Source: Paenalcaligenes hominis
GTDB lineage: Bacteria; Pseudomonadota; Gammaproteobacteria; Burkholderiales; Burkholderiaceae_B
DNA length: 64,000 nucleotides
Direction of reading: 5' to 3'
Assembly (NCBI RefSeq): GCF_011927625.1
Contig: NZ_JAATIZ010000002.1
Location: 372,001-436,000 of the forward strand
Positions 26,872 to 36,505 of the stretch are shown here, piece after piece. The position numbers and the translations under genes were made by a program. Under the pieces are notes generated by a model. That model saw only the letters and a list, made by a program, of their open reading frames with translations, was not told the DNA's origin and made no database searches. Every line of letters begins with the position of its first letter. Within the stretch, counting starts at the first letter, position 1.

Positions 26872-27840
26872 ATGGCTCCTACTCACGACTTCCCCACTAA
26901 AGCCGAACTCAAACAAAAGCACGAGAACAACAAACTAGAAAAACGCTTATTACGGGAAACCGGCCGCGCTATTGCTGACTTCAACATGATTGAAGACGGT
27001 GACAAGGTTATGGTTTGCTTATCCGGTGGTAAAGACTCGTATGGTCTATTGGATATTTTGCTTAAGCTAAAGGCCCGTGCACCGATCCATTTCGATATCG
27101 TGGCGGTAAACCTTGATCAAAAACAGCCCGGCTTTCCAGATGACGTGCTACCTAGCTACTTGGAAGGCATTGGTGTGCCCTACCATATTGAAACCCAAGA
27201 CACCTACTCGATCGTGACCCGTGTGATACCCGAAGGCAAAACATACTGTTCGTTATGCTCGCGTCTTCGTCGCGGCATTTTGTATCGGGTTGCCGAAGAG
27301 CTAGGGGCGACAAAAATTGCTTTAGGTCATCATCGTGACGACATTTTAGCGACCTTTTTCCTCAACTTATTTTACGGTGGTCGCTTAAAAGCAATGCCAC
27401 CCAAGTTGCAGTCCGATAATGGTCAACATATTGTGATTCGCCCCTTAGCATACGTAGCAGAAAAAGATTTAATTGCCTATGCCAAGTTACGTGAGTTCCC
27501 TATTATTCCCTGCAATTTATGTGGATCTCAAGAAAACTTAAAACGCCAAGAAGCCAACCGCATGATCGCAGAATGGGATCAAAAATTCCCCGGTCGTACT
27601 TGGAATGTCTTTGGTGCCTTAAACTCGGTAGTACCTTCTCACCTGATGGATCGAGAGTTGTTCGATTTTAGTGGCTTACGGGCTACTGGCACCCCAGACC
27701 CAACGGGTGATACCGCTTTTGACAGCCAAGACTTCACGCTGGACCCAGCCACACCTCGTTTTGGCGAGGACGAAGAGCAAAGCGAAGCCGTCTCTGCAGA
27801 AAGACCTGCGCCACGGGTGATTCCGCTAAGCCGAATTTGA
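26872..27840 (+). CDS. ttcA: tRNA 2-thiocytidine(32) synthetase TtcA
   Basis: TtcA thiolates cytidine 32 in certain tRNAs using ATP and an Fe-S cluster. The PP-loop SGGKDS is at residues 51-56. The cluster cysteines lie in [11 protein letters not shown] and in [21 protein letters not shown] is the conserved mid-segment. At 322 aa it is close to the usual length, with a variable acidic tail. It is last in the transcript and converges on an XRE regulator. Confidence 0.95.
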   Translation: MAPTHDFPTKAELKQKHENNKLEKRLLRETGRAIADFNMIEDGDKVMVCLSGGKDSYGLLDILLKLKARAPIHFDIVAVNLDQKQPGFPDDVLPSYLEGIGVPYHIETQDTYSIVTRVIPEGKTYCSLCSRLRRGILYRVAEELGATKIALGHHRDDILATFFLNLFYGGRLKAMPPKLQSDNGQHIVIRPLAYVAEKDLIAYAKLREFPIIPCNLCGSQENLKRQEANRMIAEWDQKFPGRTWNVFGALNSVVPSHLMDRELFDFSGLRATGTPDPTGDTAFDSQDFTLDPATPRFGEDEEQSEAVSAERPAPRVIPLSRI

Positions 27841-27853
27841 CTCCCCATTGCAC

Positions 27854-28654
27854 CTAAAGTACGGGTAATAACATCACCAGTTTGCAATCACTACGCACAG
27901 CTAGCCTGAATGTAAACTGTTGATAGACCCGTCCCCCGTGGATGGGGTGATTAAATTCACGCACCCCTCCTTCGCGCTCGGTGACTTGCTGGCGTCCCCA
28001 CCATTGAGCAAACACCTGACTTTGTTCTTGAAGTTCGGCTACAACGGCACGCAGCTCTGGCTCATCAACATGAGCCCCCACATCTGCGCGGAACTCAGCG
28101 ACCACACGTTGAGCACGTCGCTCCCAATCGACCACTAAGTCTCGTGCAGCCGGATCAGTAAAGATATAGCGCAGTAAATTGGGTTTCTCGCTATTGTCTG
28201 GCCACCCATCGAACAATTCTAATAACGCCGTATTCCGTGCTAGGACATTCCAGCTCCGATCTAAAATATAAGCGGGTGCCACAATATGATCTACACAATC
28301 ACTTAACCCCTGCGGTAAAGGCTTTAGCTCGGCGCGCCCAGCCTCGGGGTCAGTACACTCAGCGAGCTCGAACAAATAATGACGCTCAGCCCGCGATAGC
28401 TTGAGGGTTTTGGCTAAACGAGCGCAAACGGTCGAGGAAATGGATACATCACGCCCTTGTTCAATCCAGGTATACCACGTCACACTAATTGCGCATAACT
28501 GAGCGACCTCTTCGCGGCGCAGCCCGGGGGTACGACGACGCGTTCCCGTTGGTAACCCCCAATCTTGGGGTTGAACATGAGCGCGCGCTTCACGTAAAAA
28601 ATTCCCCAATGTTTTTCTGCGCAGCGTGGCTGCGTTGGATGACGCCGTACTCAT
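27854..28654 (-). CDS. XRE-family regulator with MmyB-type ligand domain
   Basis: This is a 266-aa transcription factor. The N-terminal helix-turn-helix includes TPGLRREEVAQLCAISVTWY and TWIEQGRDVSISSTV, the standard start of MmyB-like regulators. The C-terminal PAS-like domain (about residues 115-260) carries PAYILDRSWNVLARN and is thought to bind a hydrophobic ligand. It is divergent from thiG across 316 bp containing two dyads that could be its operators. The target is unknown; such regulators often control an adjacent divergent gene. Confidence 0.88.
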   Translation of the reverse strand: MSTASSNAATLRRKTLGNFLREARAHVQPQDWGLPTGTRRRTPGLRREEVAQLCAISVTWYTWIEQGRDVSISSTVCARLAKTLKLSRAERHYLFELAECTDPEAGRAELKPLPQGLSDCVDHIVAPAYILDRSWNVLARNTALLELFDGWPDNSEKPNLLRYIFTDPAARDLVVDWERRAQRVVAEFRADVGAHVDEPELRAVVAELQEQSQVFAQWWGRQQVTEREGGVREFNHPIHGGRVYQQFTFRLAVRSDCKLVMLLPVL

Positions 28655-28970
28655 TCTATGGCCTTTTCCGCTAGTAAATTCATCGTGTTTGTGGATTGCT
28701 TAGTGTCGGATAATTTTAGCGTGTTTAACCTATCACATTCATGTGAGCAGTAAGAGCACAAAGTGTAGTAGAAAAACGCCCCGTATGAACCACCTGCATG
28801 CTGCGATCTGAAGCGCCACCTCGTTCTGTTTTGCCGCAATGCAGCAATTGAATTTTAGTGAGATGCTCAGTGAAATGTGCTTATTTTCAGGTTGAAATCC
28901 ATTAAATCGTTTATGCTTAGTATCTAGCAGTGATAGCTGTAACGATTTCTCTTTTCAGACGTACTTTATT
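28655..28970. promoter_or_regulatory. Divergent intergenic region, XRE regulator / thiG
   Basis: This 316-bp stretch holds no credible gene. It contains two dyads: TCACAT-TC-ATGTGA at 28733-28746 and TTGCCGC-AAT-GCAGCAA (one mismatch) at 28831-28847. A TTGAAA at 28892 could be a -35 for thiG but has no well-placed -10. The thi-box signatures of a TPP riboswitch are not recognisable, and no thiS-like open frame is found. Confidence 0.5.
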
Positions 28971-29774
28971 ATGAGCCACACAACCTCAACCGATCCGTTT
29001 GTGATCGCAGGTAAAACCTACTCCTCCCGCTTACTCGTGGGCACAGGCAAATACAAAGATTTTGACGAGACGCGCAAGGCAATTGATGTCAGTGGCGCTG
29101 AAATTATTACGGTCGCCATCCGTCGTACTAATATTGGCCAAGACCCCAATCAGCCCAGTTTACTCGACTTTGTCCCCCCTTCTGAGTTCACTTTACTGCC
29201 TAATACAGCGGGCTGCTATACCGCCGACGACGCCGTTCGTACATTACGTCTCGCGCGTGAGCTCTTAGACGGTCATAACTTAGTTAAACTGGAAGTCCTC
29301 GGCGACCCTGACAACTTGTTTCCTAACATGCCTGAAACGTTGAAAGCAGCAAAAGTGCTGGTGGACGAAGGGTTTGATGTAATGGTTTACTGTGCCGATG
29401 ATCCGATTCAATGCAAAATGCTAGAAGACATCGGCTGCATTGCTATTATGCCTTTAGCGTCGTTAATTGGTTCAGGCATGGGCATTATCAACCCGTGGAA
29501 TTTACGTTTAATTATTGATCAATCTTCTGTGCCTGTTTTAGTGGACGCAGGGGTGGGTACCGCATCCGATGCTACCGTCGCTATGGAATTGGGTTGCGAT
29601 GGCATCCTTATGAATACCGCCATTGCAGGGGCTAAAGATCCGATCTTAATGGCAGCGGCCATGAAACACGGTGTACTGGCTGGCCGTCAAGCGTATTTGG
29701 CAGGTCGCATCCCACGTAAATACTATGATGCCGATCCAAGCTCTCCTACCGAAGGTTTAATTCACTCTCGTTAA
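28971..29774 (+). CDS. thiG: Thiazole synthase
   Basis: ThiG builds the thiazole phosphate ring of thiamine from deoxyxylulose phosphate, dehydroglycine and ThiS thiocarboxylate. It is 267 aa. The early segment [15 protein letters not shown], the Schiff-base lysine in LVKLEVLGD and the phosphate-binding [11 protein letters not shown] are intact. No clear Shine-Dalgarno precedes the ATG. thiD begins one base after its stop. thiS, thiO and thiE are not in the window. Confidence 0.96.
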   Translation: MSHTTSTDPFVIAGKTYSSRLLVGTGKYKDFDETRKAIDVSGAEIITVAIRRTNIGQDPNQPSLLDFVPPSEFTLLPNTAGCYTADDAVRTLRLARELLDGHNLVKLEVLGDPDNLFPNMPETLKAAKVLVDEGFDVMVYCADDPIQCKMLEDIGCIAIMPLASLIGSGMGIINPWNLRLIIDQSSVPVLVDAGVGTASDATVAMELGCDGILMNTAIAGAKDPILMAAAMKHGVLAGRQAYLAGRIPRKYYDADPSSPTEGLIHSR

Positions 29775-29775
29775 C

Positions 29776-30606
29776 ATGTCTACGATTATCCCTAATACTT
29801 TATCCATTGCCGGGGTTGACCCCTCTGGCGGGGCTGGCGTGTTAGCTGACATCAAAGCCATGAGCGCCGTTGGTGCCTATGGCACAGGTGTCGTTACCGC
29901 ACTCACCGCACAAAACACACAAGGGGTTAAGGGCATTTATCCCATTGACCTAAGTTTTATCAAGCAACAAATCGATGTGCTGTTTGAGGACGTACGAATT
30001 GATGCGGTCAAAATTGGCATGCTAGGCCAAGAGGCCGTTATCACCACGGTAGTAGATTGCCTCAGCCGTTGGCAACCGCCTCATCTTGTTGTCGATCCGG
30101 TTATGGTCGCTAAAAGCGGCGATCATTTACTAGAAAAGGCCGCAACAGCCGCTATGCGCGAAGCCATGCTTCCTTTAGCCACCGTCATCACGCCTAATCT
30201 TCCAGAGGCCGGTGTACTGCTTGATATGCGTCCTGCTGAGACCCTAAAAGAAATGTATGGCGTAGCAGAAAAACTGCGTCGTTTAATGGCCGATAAAGGA
30301 GACCGTTGGGTTTTTCTTAAAGGCGGCCATCTGCCTGGCTCTGATTGTACCGATTTGTTCTACAACGGAGACCAAATGGTGGAAATGCCAGCCCATCGTA
30401 TTCAAACCAAAAATACGCATGGTACGGGCTGCACCCTATCGGCGGCACTCGCTGGGCTACTACCCCAAACCGATAATGCCATTCAAGCCGCTAAAATAGC
30501 CAAAGAATACCTCTATAAGGCCATTGCGCGCTCAGGCGACCTAAGCGTTGGCTCAGGGCATGGTCCAGTTAATCATTTCCATGCTTGGTGGAAACCTAGC
30601 CTTTAA
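29776..30606 (+). CDS. thiD: Hydroxymethylpyrimidine / phosphomethylpyrimidine kinase
   Basis: ThiD phosphorylates the pyrimidine half of thiamine twice. It is 276 aa. The ribokinase-like fold shows SIAGVDPSGGAGVLADIKAM at the N-terminus, GAYGTGVVTALTAQNT, the MVAKSGD segment and the catalytic GTGCTLSAALA anion hole. It is translationally linked to thiG, so the thiazole and pyrimidine branches are expressed together. A terminator follows. Confidence 0.96.
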   Translation: MSTIIPNTLSIAGVDPSGGAGVLADIKAMSAVGAYGTGVVTALTAQNTQGVKGIYPIDLSFIKQQIDVLFEDVRIDAVKIGMLGQEAVITTVVDCLSRWQPPHLVVDPVMVAKSGDHLLEKAATAAMREAMLPLATVITPNLPEAGVLLDMRPAETLKEMYGVAEKLRRLMADKGDRWVFLKGGHLPGSDCTDLFYNGDQMVEMPAHRIQTKNTHGTGCTLSAALAGLLPQTDNAIQAAKIAKEYLYKAIARSGDLSVGSGHGPVNHFHAWWKPSL

Positions 30607-30615
30607 TCCACCTAG

Positions 30616-30650
30616 CGACCACCTAAACAGGTGGTCACTTATTTTTTGTT
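30616..30650 (+). terminator. Terminator of thiG-thiD
   Basis: GACCACCT-AAAC-AGGTGGTC followed by ACTTATTTTTTG, starting 10 bp after the thiD stop. Confidence 0.9.
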
Positions 30651-30659
30651 TTTATCACA

Positions 30660-31382
30660 ATGAGTCATCCCTTAACTGGCATTATTGTTGCCATGCAAGA
30701 AGAGCTTGAAGTGATCTTGCAATCGCTTGTTAATGAACGCACGGTCCACCGTGCAGGTATGGATTTTCATGTCGGTCATTACGCTGGCCGCCCGGTAGTC
30801 GCTGTCATTTGTGGTGTAGGCAAGGTCAATGCTGCCTTATGTTCCCAGATACTTATTTCTGAGTTTCACATTACGCAGCTGATTAACATAGGGGTAGCAG
30901 GCGGCCTAGGGCACGCCATTAAGCCAGGCGATCTTGTCATCGCGGATAGCCTCGTACAGCACGATATGGATCTTAGCCCTTTGGGTTTAGAGCGTGGTCA
31001 GCTATTCCGGTTAGACGTGTTTGACTTTAAAACAGACGAACGGTTGCTTGAGCTAGCACGCCAAGCAGCCATTCATATTGCCCAGCACGATCATTTCATC
31101 GGTAGAATCGTGACAGGTGATCAATTTATTGCCAATCCAGATCAAGCCAAGGCCCTGCATGAGCATTTTTCCGCCCTAGCCTGCGAAATGGAAAGCGCAA
31201 GCATTGCTCAAGTTTGTTATTTAAACCAAGTCCCTTTTATTTGTATTCGCTCGATTTCAGATAATGCAAACACGGGCGCCCATATGGATTTCACGCAATT
31301 CACTCCTATTGCGGTCGCTAATGTTAGTACCTTGTTACAGGTTATGATTCCTCTATGTGACCCAGTGTCCATAGTCGCCTAG
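30660..31382 (+). CDS. mtnN: 5'-methylthioadenosine / S-adenosylhomocysteine nucleosidase
   Basis: The enzyme cleaves methylthioadenosine and S-adenosylhomocysteine to adenine and the thioribose. It is 240 aa. GIIVAMQEELEVI matches the family start, where Glu is catalytic. NIGVAGGL and the substrate segment CEMESASIAQVCYL follow, and the catalytic aspartate is in SISDNA. The gene starts only 10 bp after the T run of the thiD terminator. It probably recycles products of SAM-dependent methyltransferases such as UbiE. Confidence 0.92.
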   Translation: MSHPLTGIIVAMQEELEVILQSLVNERTVHRAGMDFHVGHYAGRPVVAVICGVGKVNAALCSQILISEFHITQLINIGVAGGLGHAIKPGDLVIADSLVQHDMDLSPLGLERGQLFRLDVFDFKTDERLLELARQAAIHIAQHDHFIGRIVTGDQFIANPDQAKALHEHFSALACEMESASIAQVCYLNQVPFICIRSISDNANTGAHMDFTQFTPIAVANVSTLLQVMIPLCDPVSIVA

Positions 31383-31459
31383 ATCAAGGCATAATACGTA
31401 GTATGACAGCTCGTTACGAACTGTCCTATTTTTGATTGTCCTGCTAATTATTAACTGCT

Positions 31460-32140
31460 ATGAATATAAACGCGCTGTCTGAACTGGAACTTGCCCGCTA
31501 TTACATGGTTGAGCAACAAATTCGCCCTTGGTACGTAGAAGATGAAAAGGTTTTGCAGGCACTTATGCAAACACCTCGTGAAAACTTCGTGCCTCCTGCT
31601 TATAAAGCCATGGCATTTGCTGATACTGAAGTGCCTTTGGTGATTGACTCTGTTGACACCAATGAATACATGCTCAAACCAGTTATCGAAGCCCGTTTAG
31701 CGCTTAGTCTTGAACTCAGCCCTAGCGACGGTGTGTTGGAAATTGGCACTGGCTCAGGCTATCAGGCCGCCCTCTTAGCTCAATTAGCTCAGCAAGTCAC
31801 CTCGGTTGAAATCAATAGCACCCTAGCCGCGTTTGCCACTGACAACTTACAACGCCAACATATTCAAAATGTGATTGTTGAAACTGGTGATGCTCACGAA
31901 GGCTGGGGCACCACAGAGTACAATGCTATTTTGCTCACCGGCTCTGTGCCCACTGTACCGGATGCACTGAAATATCAACTTTGTATTGGTGGACGCTTGG
32001 TAGCCGTAGTAGGCACCAACCCCATCATGACCGCCATACGCATTACCCGCACCAGCGCAGCCAGTTTCGAGACCACCCCTTTATTCGATACGGTAATCAA
32101 GCCTTTGCGCGGCAGCCGTGTTTCTCGCTTTCATTTCTAA
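31460..32140 (+). CDS. pcm: Protein-L-isoaspartate O-methyltransferase-family protein
   Basis: This family methylates isoaspartyl residues so damaged proteins can be repaired. It is 226 aa. The SAM-binding motif VLEIGTGSGYQAALLAQLA and the RENFVPPAYKAMAFAD segment, the family's substrate region, are present. The placement just before tolC is common in betaproteobacteria. Some of these proteins lack full activity, so the precise reaction is inferred. Confidence 0.85.
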   Translation: MNINALSELELARYYMVEQQIRPWYVEDEKVLQALMQTPRENFVPPAYKAMAFADTEVPLVIDSVDTNEYMLKPVIEARLALSLELSPSDGVLEIGTGSGYQAALLAQLAQQVTSVEINSTLAAFATDNLQRQHIQNVIVETGDAHEGWGTTEYNAILLTGSVPTVPDALKYQLCIGGRLVAVVGTNPIMTAIRITRTSAASFETTPLFDTVIKPLRGSRVSRFHF

Positions 32141-32144
32141 TGCA

Positions 32145-33470
32145 ATGATGCGGCTGCTTTGTGTTTTTACCTTGGCCTTGTGGACTACCCTTAGTGTTGC
32201 CGCGCCGTCACTCGACTTATGGCAGGCGTGGCAGTCTGCCCAGCATAGCGACCCCATCTATGCCGCCCAACAAGCACAAACTCTGGCATCTCAAGAGCAA
32301 ATCAACCAAGCCAGGGCTCAGCTTCTTCCCTCGGTGGATGCCGTAACTAGCCTGCAACGCAACGATTTACGTCGTGCTAGTCGGTTAAACCAAGGCCAAC
32401 AATCGAACGCTAATCAATGGCAACTGCGTCTTAGCCAGCCGCTGCTTGATCTATCAGCGGTCGCTCTGCTCGAGCGCTCTAAGTTGTTAGCAGCCAGTGC
32501 TGTGTTTGCGTTGGATAATGCCAAAAACGACCTAGTGCTGCGTTTAAGCACAGCCTATTTTGATGTGTTAGCAGCTCAAGACAGCCTGATCTCTTTACAA
32601 GCCCAACACGACGCCATTACTCAGCAGCTCCAGTCGGCACAACTGGCGTTTGAGTTAGGCGGGGCTACGATTACTGATACCTACGAAGCGCAGTCACGAC
32701 TGGACTTAATTAATGCGCAATTGATTCAAACCCGTCAGCAATTAGAAAACAGACGTCAACACTTAGCGCGTATTACTGGCTTGCCTATTTATCAGCTAGC
32801 CCCACTACGCGACCCCATTCAGCTACCAAAACCCGAACCACAAAACGCGGACGCATGGGTGTATCAAGCCCAAAGCCACAATCTCGAACTCATACAGCGC
32901 CGCCTTGCGGTGCAAGCACAGCAGCACCAACTAGAAGCCAATCAACGTGAGCACTCCCCTACTATATCGCTGCAAGCACGCAGTGGTAGCCAAAACACCA
33001 TGGGGGTCTATGGGCCAAATACCCGGCCACGTGCGCTAGACAGCAGCATAGGGATTGAACTGAGCATTCCGTTATATAAGGGTGGTGCGATTGACTCAAA
33101 AGTACGTGAAAACGCATCGCTATTACAACAACGCCTTTCCGAACAGGAAAATGCACGCCGTGCTGCCACAGAAGCCGCTCAGATCCACTACTCAGGGGTA
33201 GAAAGTGGGCTGCTAGCGGTGCAAGCCCTAGAAGCCGCAGAGCGCTCTAGCCTTCAATCCGTTCAAGCCAATCGAACCGCTTATGAAATAGGGGTACGCA
33301 TCACCAGTGATGTGCTTAACGCGCAGCAACAGCTGTACGAAACCCAACGAGCTTTAGCCCAAGCACGCTATAACACCTTGCTACATGGGCTTAATTTAAA
33401 AAATGCGGCGGGTCTACTTCAGGAAAATGACCTGCTAGAGCTTAACCAACTTTTAGAGCCTACACCTTAG
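32145..33470 (+). CDS. tolC: TolC-family outer-membrane efflux channel
   Basis: This is a trimeric outer-membrane channel for tripartite efflux and type I secretion. Starting at ATG 32145 it is 441 aa with a signal peptide (LLCVFTLALWTTLSVAA then PSLDLW). Long alpha-helical repeats contain the family patterns DPIYAAQQAQ, LRLSTAYFDVLAAQDSL and GVRITSDVLNAQQQLYETQ in the second half. An upstream GTG at 32118 lies within pcm and would spoil the signal peptide. No ribosome site is obvious, so coupling to pcm is likely. The stop overlaps the convergent rfaE2 stop. Confidence 0.92.
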   Translation: MMRLLCVFTLALWTTLSVAAPSLDLWQAWQSAQHSDPIYAAQQAQTLASQEQINQARAQLLPSVDAVTSLQRNDLRRASRLNQGQQSNANQWQLRLSQPLLDLSAVALLERSKLLAASAVFALDNAKNDLVLRLSTAYFDVLAAQDSLISLQAQHDAITQQLQSAQLAFELGGATITDTYEAQSRLDLINAQLIQTRQQLENRRQHLARITGLPIYQLAPLRDPIQLPKPEPQNADAWVYQAQSHNLELIQRRLAVQAQQHQLEANQREHSPTISLQARSGSQNTMGVYGPNTRPRALDSSIGIELSIPLYKGGAIDSKVRENASLLQQRLSEQENARRAATEAAQIHYSGVESGLLAVQALEAAERSSLQSVQANRTAYEIGVRITSDVLNAQQQLYETQRALAQARYNTLLHGLNLKNAAGLLQENDLLELNQLLEPTP

Positions 33471-33949
33471 CTGGCGCGTATTTTTTGTACTAAGTCTGTT
33501 GTAGAGCGGTTGTGTTCGATGGGAATGGCTATCGCGTCACCCCCCCAGCTGCGAACTAAATGCGTTTCTGCTAGGGCTTCCATATCGTAGTCACCGCCCT
33601 TAACGATTAAATCAGGGCGTAGTAACGCAATCAGGGCTTCGGGTGTGTGTTCATTAAAAACAGTCACATACGTCGTAGAGCTTAAGGCAGCCAGTAAGGC
33701 GCAACGATCTTGCTCGCTATTAAGCGGCCGCTCTTTGCCTTTATTTAGCGTACGTACTGAGGAATCTGAGTTCACCGCAACCACTAAGCTTGCACCTAAC
33801 TGTGCCGCTGCATCTAAATAGCTAACATGGCCCCGGTGCAAAATATCAAACACGCCATTTGTAAAGACTAAAGGGCGTGGCAGCTGCCCTGATTGGACGG
33901 CCGCCACTAATGCCTCTTGGGTGAGAATTTTTTTATCAAAGCAAGGCAT
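33467..33949 (-). CDS. rfaE2: D-glycero-beta-D-manno-heptose 1-phosphate adenylyltransferase
   Basis: This enzyme activates heptose phosphate with ATP to give ADP-heptose for the lipopolysaccharide core. At 160 aa it is the stand-alone C-terminal half of HldE. The nucleotidyltransferase motif GVFDILHRGHVSYLD is at about residues 32-46, and the later conserved stretch is VKGGDY-DMEALAE and STTDLVQKI. It follows the di-iron protein gene by one base, so the two share a transcript. The kinase partner is elsewhere. Confidence 0.93.
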   Translation of the reverse strand: MPCFDKKILTQEALVAAVQSGQLPRPLVFTNGVFDILHRGHVSYLDAAAQLGASLVVAVNSDSSVRTLNKGKERPLNSEQDRCALLAALSSTTYVTVFNEHTPEALIALLRPDLIVKGGDYDMEALAETHLVRSWGGDAIAIPIEHNRSTTDLVQKIRAS

Positions 33950-33950
33950 A

Positions 33951-34805
33951 TTAGGGAGTAACTATTTTGCGAGTCAGCTCTTTGCGATAACGGTTTAATG
34001 AGGCCGCAGACTCGAAGTCTTCACCCATTAACAATGACATGTTGTGCAAGATACGCGTGCTAACACGCCCTTCCCATTCTTTATCAAAGCAAATTTGATT
34101 GTCGAGCCAGTTTTCAAGCCAGCCTGGTGAAGGCAGCTTGGACTGAACGGTATCGTTAGGGAACATGGCCTTGTTGACGTGTAAGTTGGTGGGGTGAAGG
34201 GCTTGTGCGGTACGGTGCGCTGAAGCCATTAAGACCCCAATTTTAGAAAAAGCCAACCGTGTTTCCAGCTCGGACTGTTCGGTACCACCCAACTTTAAAG
34301 CACGACGCATATAACGTAAATAAGCGCCTGCATGACGGGCCTCGTCTTGGGCCACAATTTGGTAAATGGCTTTAATAACGGGCTCGGTGTGCCAATCGGC
34401 AGCACGTCTATACCAATGGTTTAAGCGAATCTCACCACAAAAGTGCAACATCAATGTTTCCATTGCAGGTGCTGGATCGAATTCGAAGCGTACTTTATGC
34501 AGCTCTTCTTCAGTGGGGACAAGCTCGGGTCTAAAACGACGCAAATATTCAATCAACACTAAAGAGTGTTTTTGTTCTTCAAAAAACCACACCGACATAA
34601 ACGCACAAAAATCGCTATCGTCGCGGTTGTCGCGCATAAACATTTCTGTCGCTGGCAAAGCCGCCCATTCGGTAATGGCGTTCATCTTAATGGTGTAAGC
34701 TTGTTCGTCGGTTAGCTTACTACCATCAAACTCGTCCCAGGGAATATCATGTGCCATGTTCCATCGAACGGCTTCCATGGATTTAAAGAGTTCTGGGTAA
34801 AGCAT
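33951..34805 (-). CDS. Ferritin-like di-iron protein, function unknown
   Basis: This protein of about 284 residues has the four helix-borne ligand motifs of di-iron enzymes: Glu in TEWAALPATE, EEQKH, Glu in CGEIRLNHW, and DEARH. The spacing resembles acyl-ACP desaturases and related oxygenases more than iron-storage ferritin. I start at ATG 34805, with AAGGA six bases upstream; upstream ATGs lack a site. It is cotranscribed with rfaE2. A fatty-acid or lipid A modification role would fit an LPS neighbour, but nothing in the sequence proves it. Confidence 0.7.
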   Translation of the reverse strand: MLYPELFKSMEAVRWNMAHDIPWDEFDGSKLTDEQAYTIKMNAITEWAALPATEMFMRDNRDDSDFCAFMSVWFFEEQKHSLVLIEYLRRFRPELVPTEEELHKVRFEFDPAPAMETLMLHFCGEIRLNHWYRRAADWHTEPVIKAIYQIVAQDEARHAGAYLRYMRRALKLGGTEQSELETRLAFSKIGVLMASAHRTAQALHPTNLHVNKAMFPNDTVQSKLPSPGWLENWLDNQICFDKEWEGRVSTRILHNMSLLMGEDFESAASLNRYRKELTRKIVTP

Positions 34806-34948
34806 AGTCATCCTTATGAATCTAGGCGTGGTAACAAGACACAATGCTTACACCACCGCATGACAAGTATTAGCTGCGGTCACCGAAATGTTGTAAATAG
34901 GTCTAATACTTGAGTTAATAACAAAGAAACTTGGCCGCCGTAACTGTG

Positions 34949-36502
34949 TTAGCGCACTAACGCCCACAGCCCAACGACTATTGCTACAGCAAGTACCCCA
35001 CATAGCACCATCAAGACTTTATTTTGCTGCTGTTGCGCTAAGCGCAGTCGTTGAAGCTCTTGCTTTATATAGGGGGTATGGTCTGGGCGGCTTAAGTTTT
35101 CAAATACCAGTCGAGGCAATTGAGGGAGCATTTGCGACCACTGGCCTGCTTCTTGAGTTAGACGTTGTTTTAAACCGGGTAAACCAATACGTTGCCGCAT
35201 CCAGTTTTCCAAATACGGTTTAGCGGTATCCCATAAATCTAACTCTGGGTCTAAGTCGCGCCCCATGCCTTCGACATTTAATAGGGTTTTTTGCAACAAC
35301 ACCAGTTGTGGCTGAATTTCCACATTAAAGCGTCTAGAGGTTTGGAACAAACGCAGAAGTACTTGCCCCAATGAGATTTGCGATAGGGGGCGGTCAAAGT
35401 ACGGCTCGCAGACGGCTCGCACGGCCCCTTCTAGCTCTTCTTCCCGCGTGTCAGGCGGGACCCACCCTGATTCTATATGGAGTTGCGCCACACGTCTGTA
35501 ATCGCGTTGGAAAAAAGCCAAAAAATTTTGCGCTAAGTAGTTTTTATCAAACTCGGATAAGGACCCAACTATACCAAAATCAAGCGCAATATAACGACCA
35601 AGCGTAGCAGGGTCATCAGAAACATAAATATTGCCTGGGTGCATATCGGCGTGAAAAAACCCGTCGCTAAACACCTGGCTAAAGAAAATTTCTACCCCTT
35701 TACGCGCGAGATCTTTTAGGTCTACACCGGCCTCGCGTAAACGTTCGACCTGACTGACGGGGATCCCTTTCATGCGCTGCATCGTTAAGACGTTAGTTGC
35801 GCAGTAATCCCAATAGACCTCGGGCACAATGAGCAGTTCGGCTCGGCCAGACTCAATAGAAAAATTGCGGCGCAGCTGACTGCAGTTGGAGGCTTCGCGG
35901 ATGAGGTCAAGTTCGTCATGCAGATACTTTTCAAACTCGGCCACGACCTCGCGAGGTCGTAAGCGTCGCGCATCAGCCATTAAACGATGCGCCAAATTGG
36001 CAAAGGTGCGCATTAGCGCTAAGTCTTTAACGATGACCTCGCGCATGCCAGGACGTAACACCTTAACGGCGGCCTCGCGGCCGTCGTGCAAAATGGCAAA
36101 GTGAACCTGAGCAATAGACGCAGAAGCCACCGGATCGACTTCAAAATGCTTAAAAATAGTGTGGGGCGATGCGCCAAGCGCTTTCTCTACCGTTTGGGCG
36201 GCAAGCTGAGAAGAAAACGGAGGCACGCGGTCTTGCAGTAGAGCAAGCTCAATGGCTACATCGGCAGGAATTAAGTCACGCCGAGTAGAGAGCACCTGAC
36301 CAAATTTTACAAATACAGGGCCTAATGACTCTAATGCCAAACGTAAGCGCACCCCACGGCTGTATTTAGGCCGGCGGCCCAAACGTACCCAACGTAATAA
36401 ACGAGCCGCCAATGGATGACGAATGCTAGATAGCACAAGTTCATCAAGACGGTATTTAAACACGATGCACATAATAAAAAGGAAACGATTAATTCTGAGC
36501 AT
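34949..36502 (-). CDS. ubiB: Ubiquinone biosynthesis kinase-like protein UbiB
   Basis: This is an atypical ABC1/ADCK-family ATPase needed for coenzyme Q synthesis. It is 517 aa. The KxGQ motif [14 protein letters not shown], the alanine-rich loop [12 protein letters not shown], the lysine AAVKVLRPG and the ALDFGIVG metal site are all intact. A C-terminal membrane helix ([20 protein letters not shown]) anchors it, as in E. coli. It starts three bases after ubiJ. Confidence 0.94.
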   Translation of the reverse strand: MLRINRFLFIMCIVFKYRLDELVLSSIRHPLAARLLRWVRLGRRPKYSRGVRLRLALESLGPVFVKFGQVLSTRRDLIPADVAIELALLQDRVPPFSSQLAAQTVEKALGASPHTIFKHFEVDPVASASIAQVHFAILHDGREAAVKVLRPGMREVIVKDLALMRTFANLAHRLMADARRLRPREVVAEFEKYLHDELDLIREASNCSQLRRNFSIESGRAELLIVPEVYWDYCATNVLTMQRMKGIPVSQVERLREAGVDLKDLARKGVEIFFSQVFSDGFFHADMHPGNIYVSDDPATLGRYIALDFGIVGSLSEFDKNYLAQNFLAFFQRDYRRVAQLHIESGWVPPDTREEELEGAVRAVCEPYFDRPLSQISLGQVLLRLFQTSRRFNVEIQPQLVLLQKTLLNVEGMGRDLDPELDLWDTAKPYLENWMRQRIGLPGLKQRLTQEAGQWSQMLPQLPRLVFENLSRPDHTPYIKQELQRLRLAQQQQNKVLMVLCGVLAVAIVVGLWALVR

Positions 36503-36505
36503 CGT

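Noticed and set aside
28655-28970. TPP riboswitch before thiG
   Set aside because: The conserved CUGAGA and ACCUGA-type segments could not be found in order on the plus strand.
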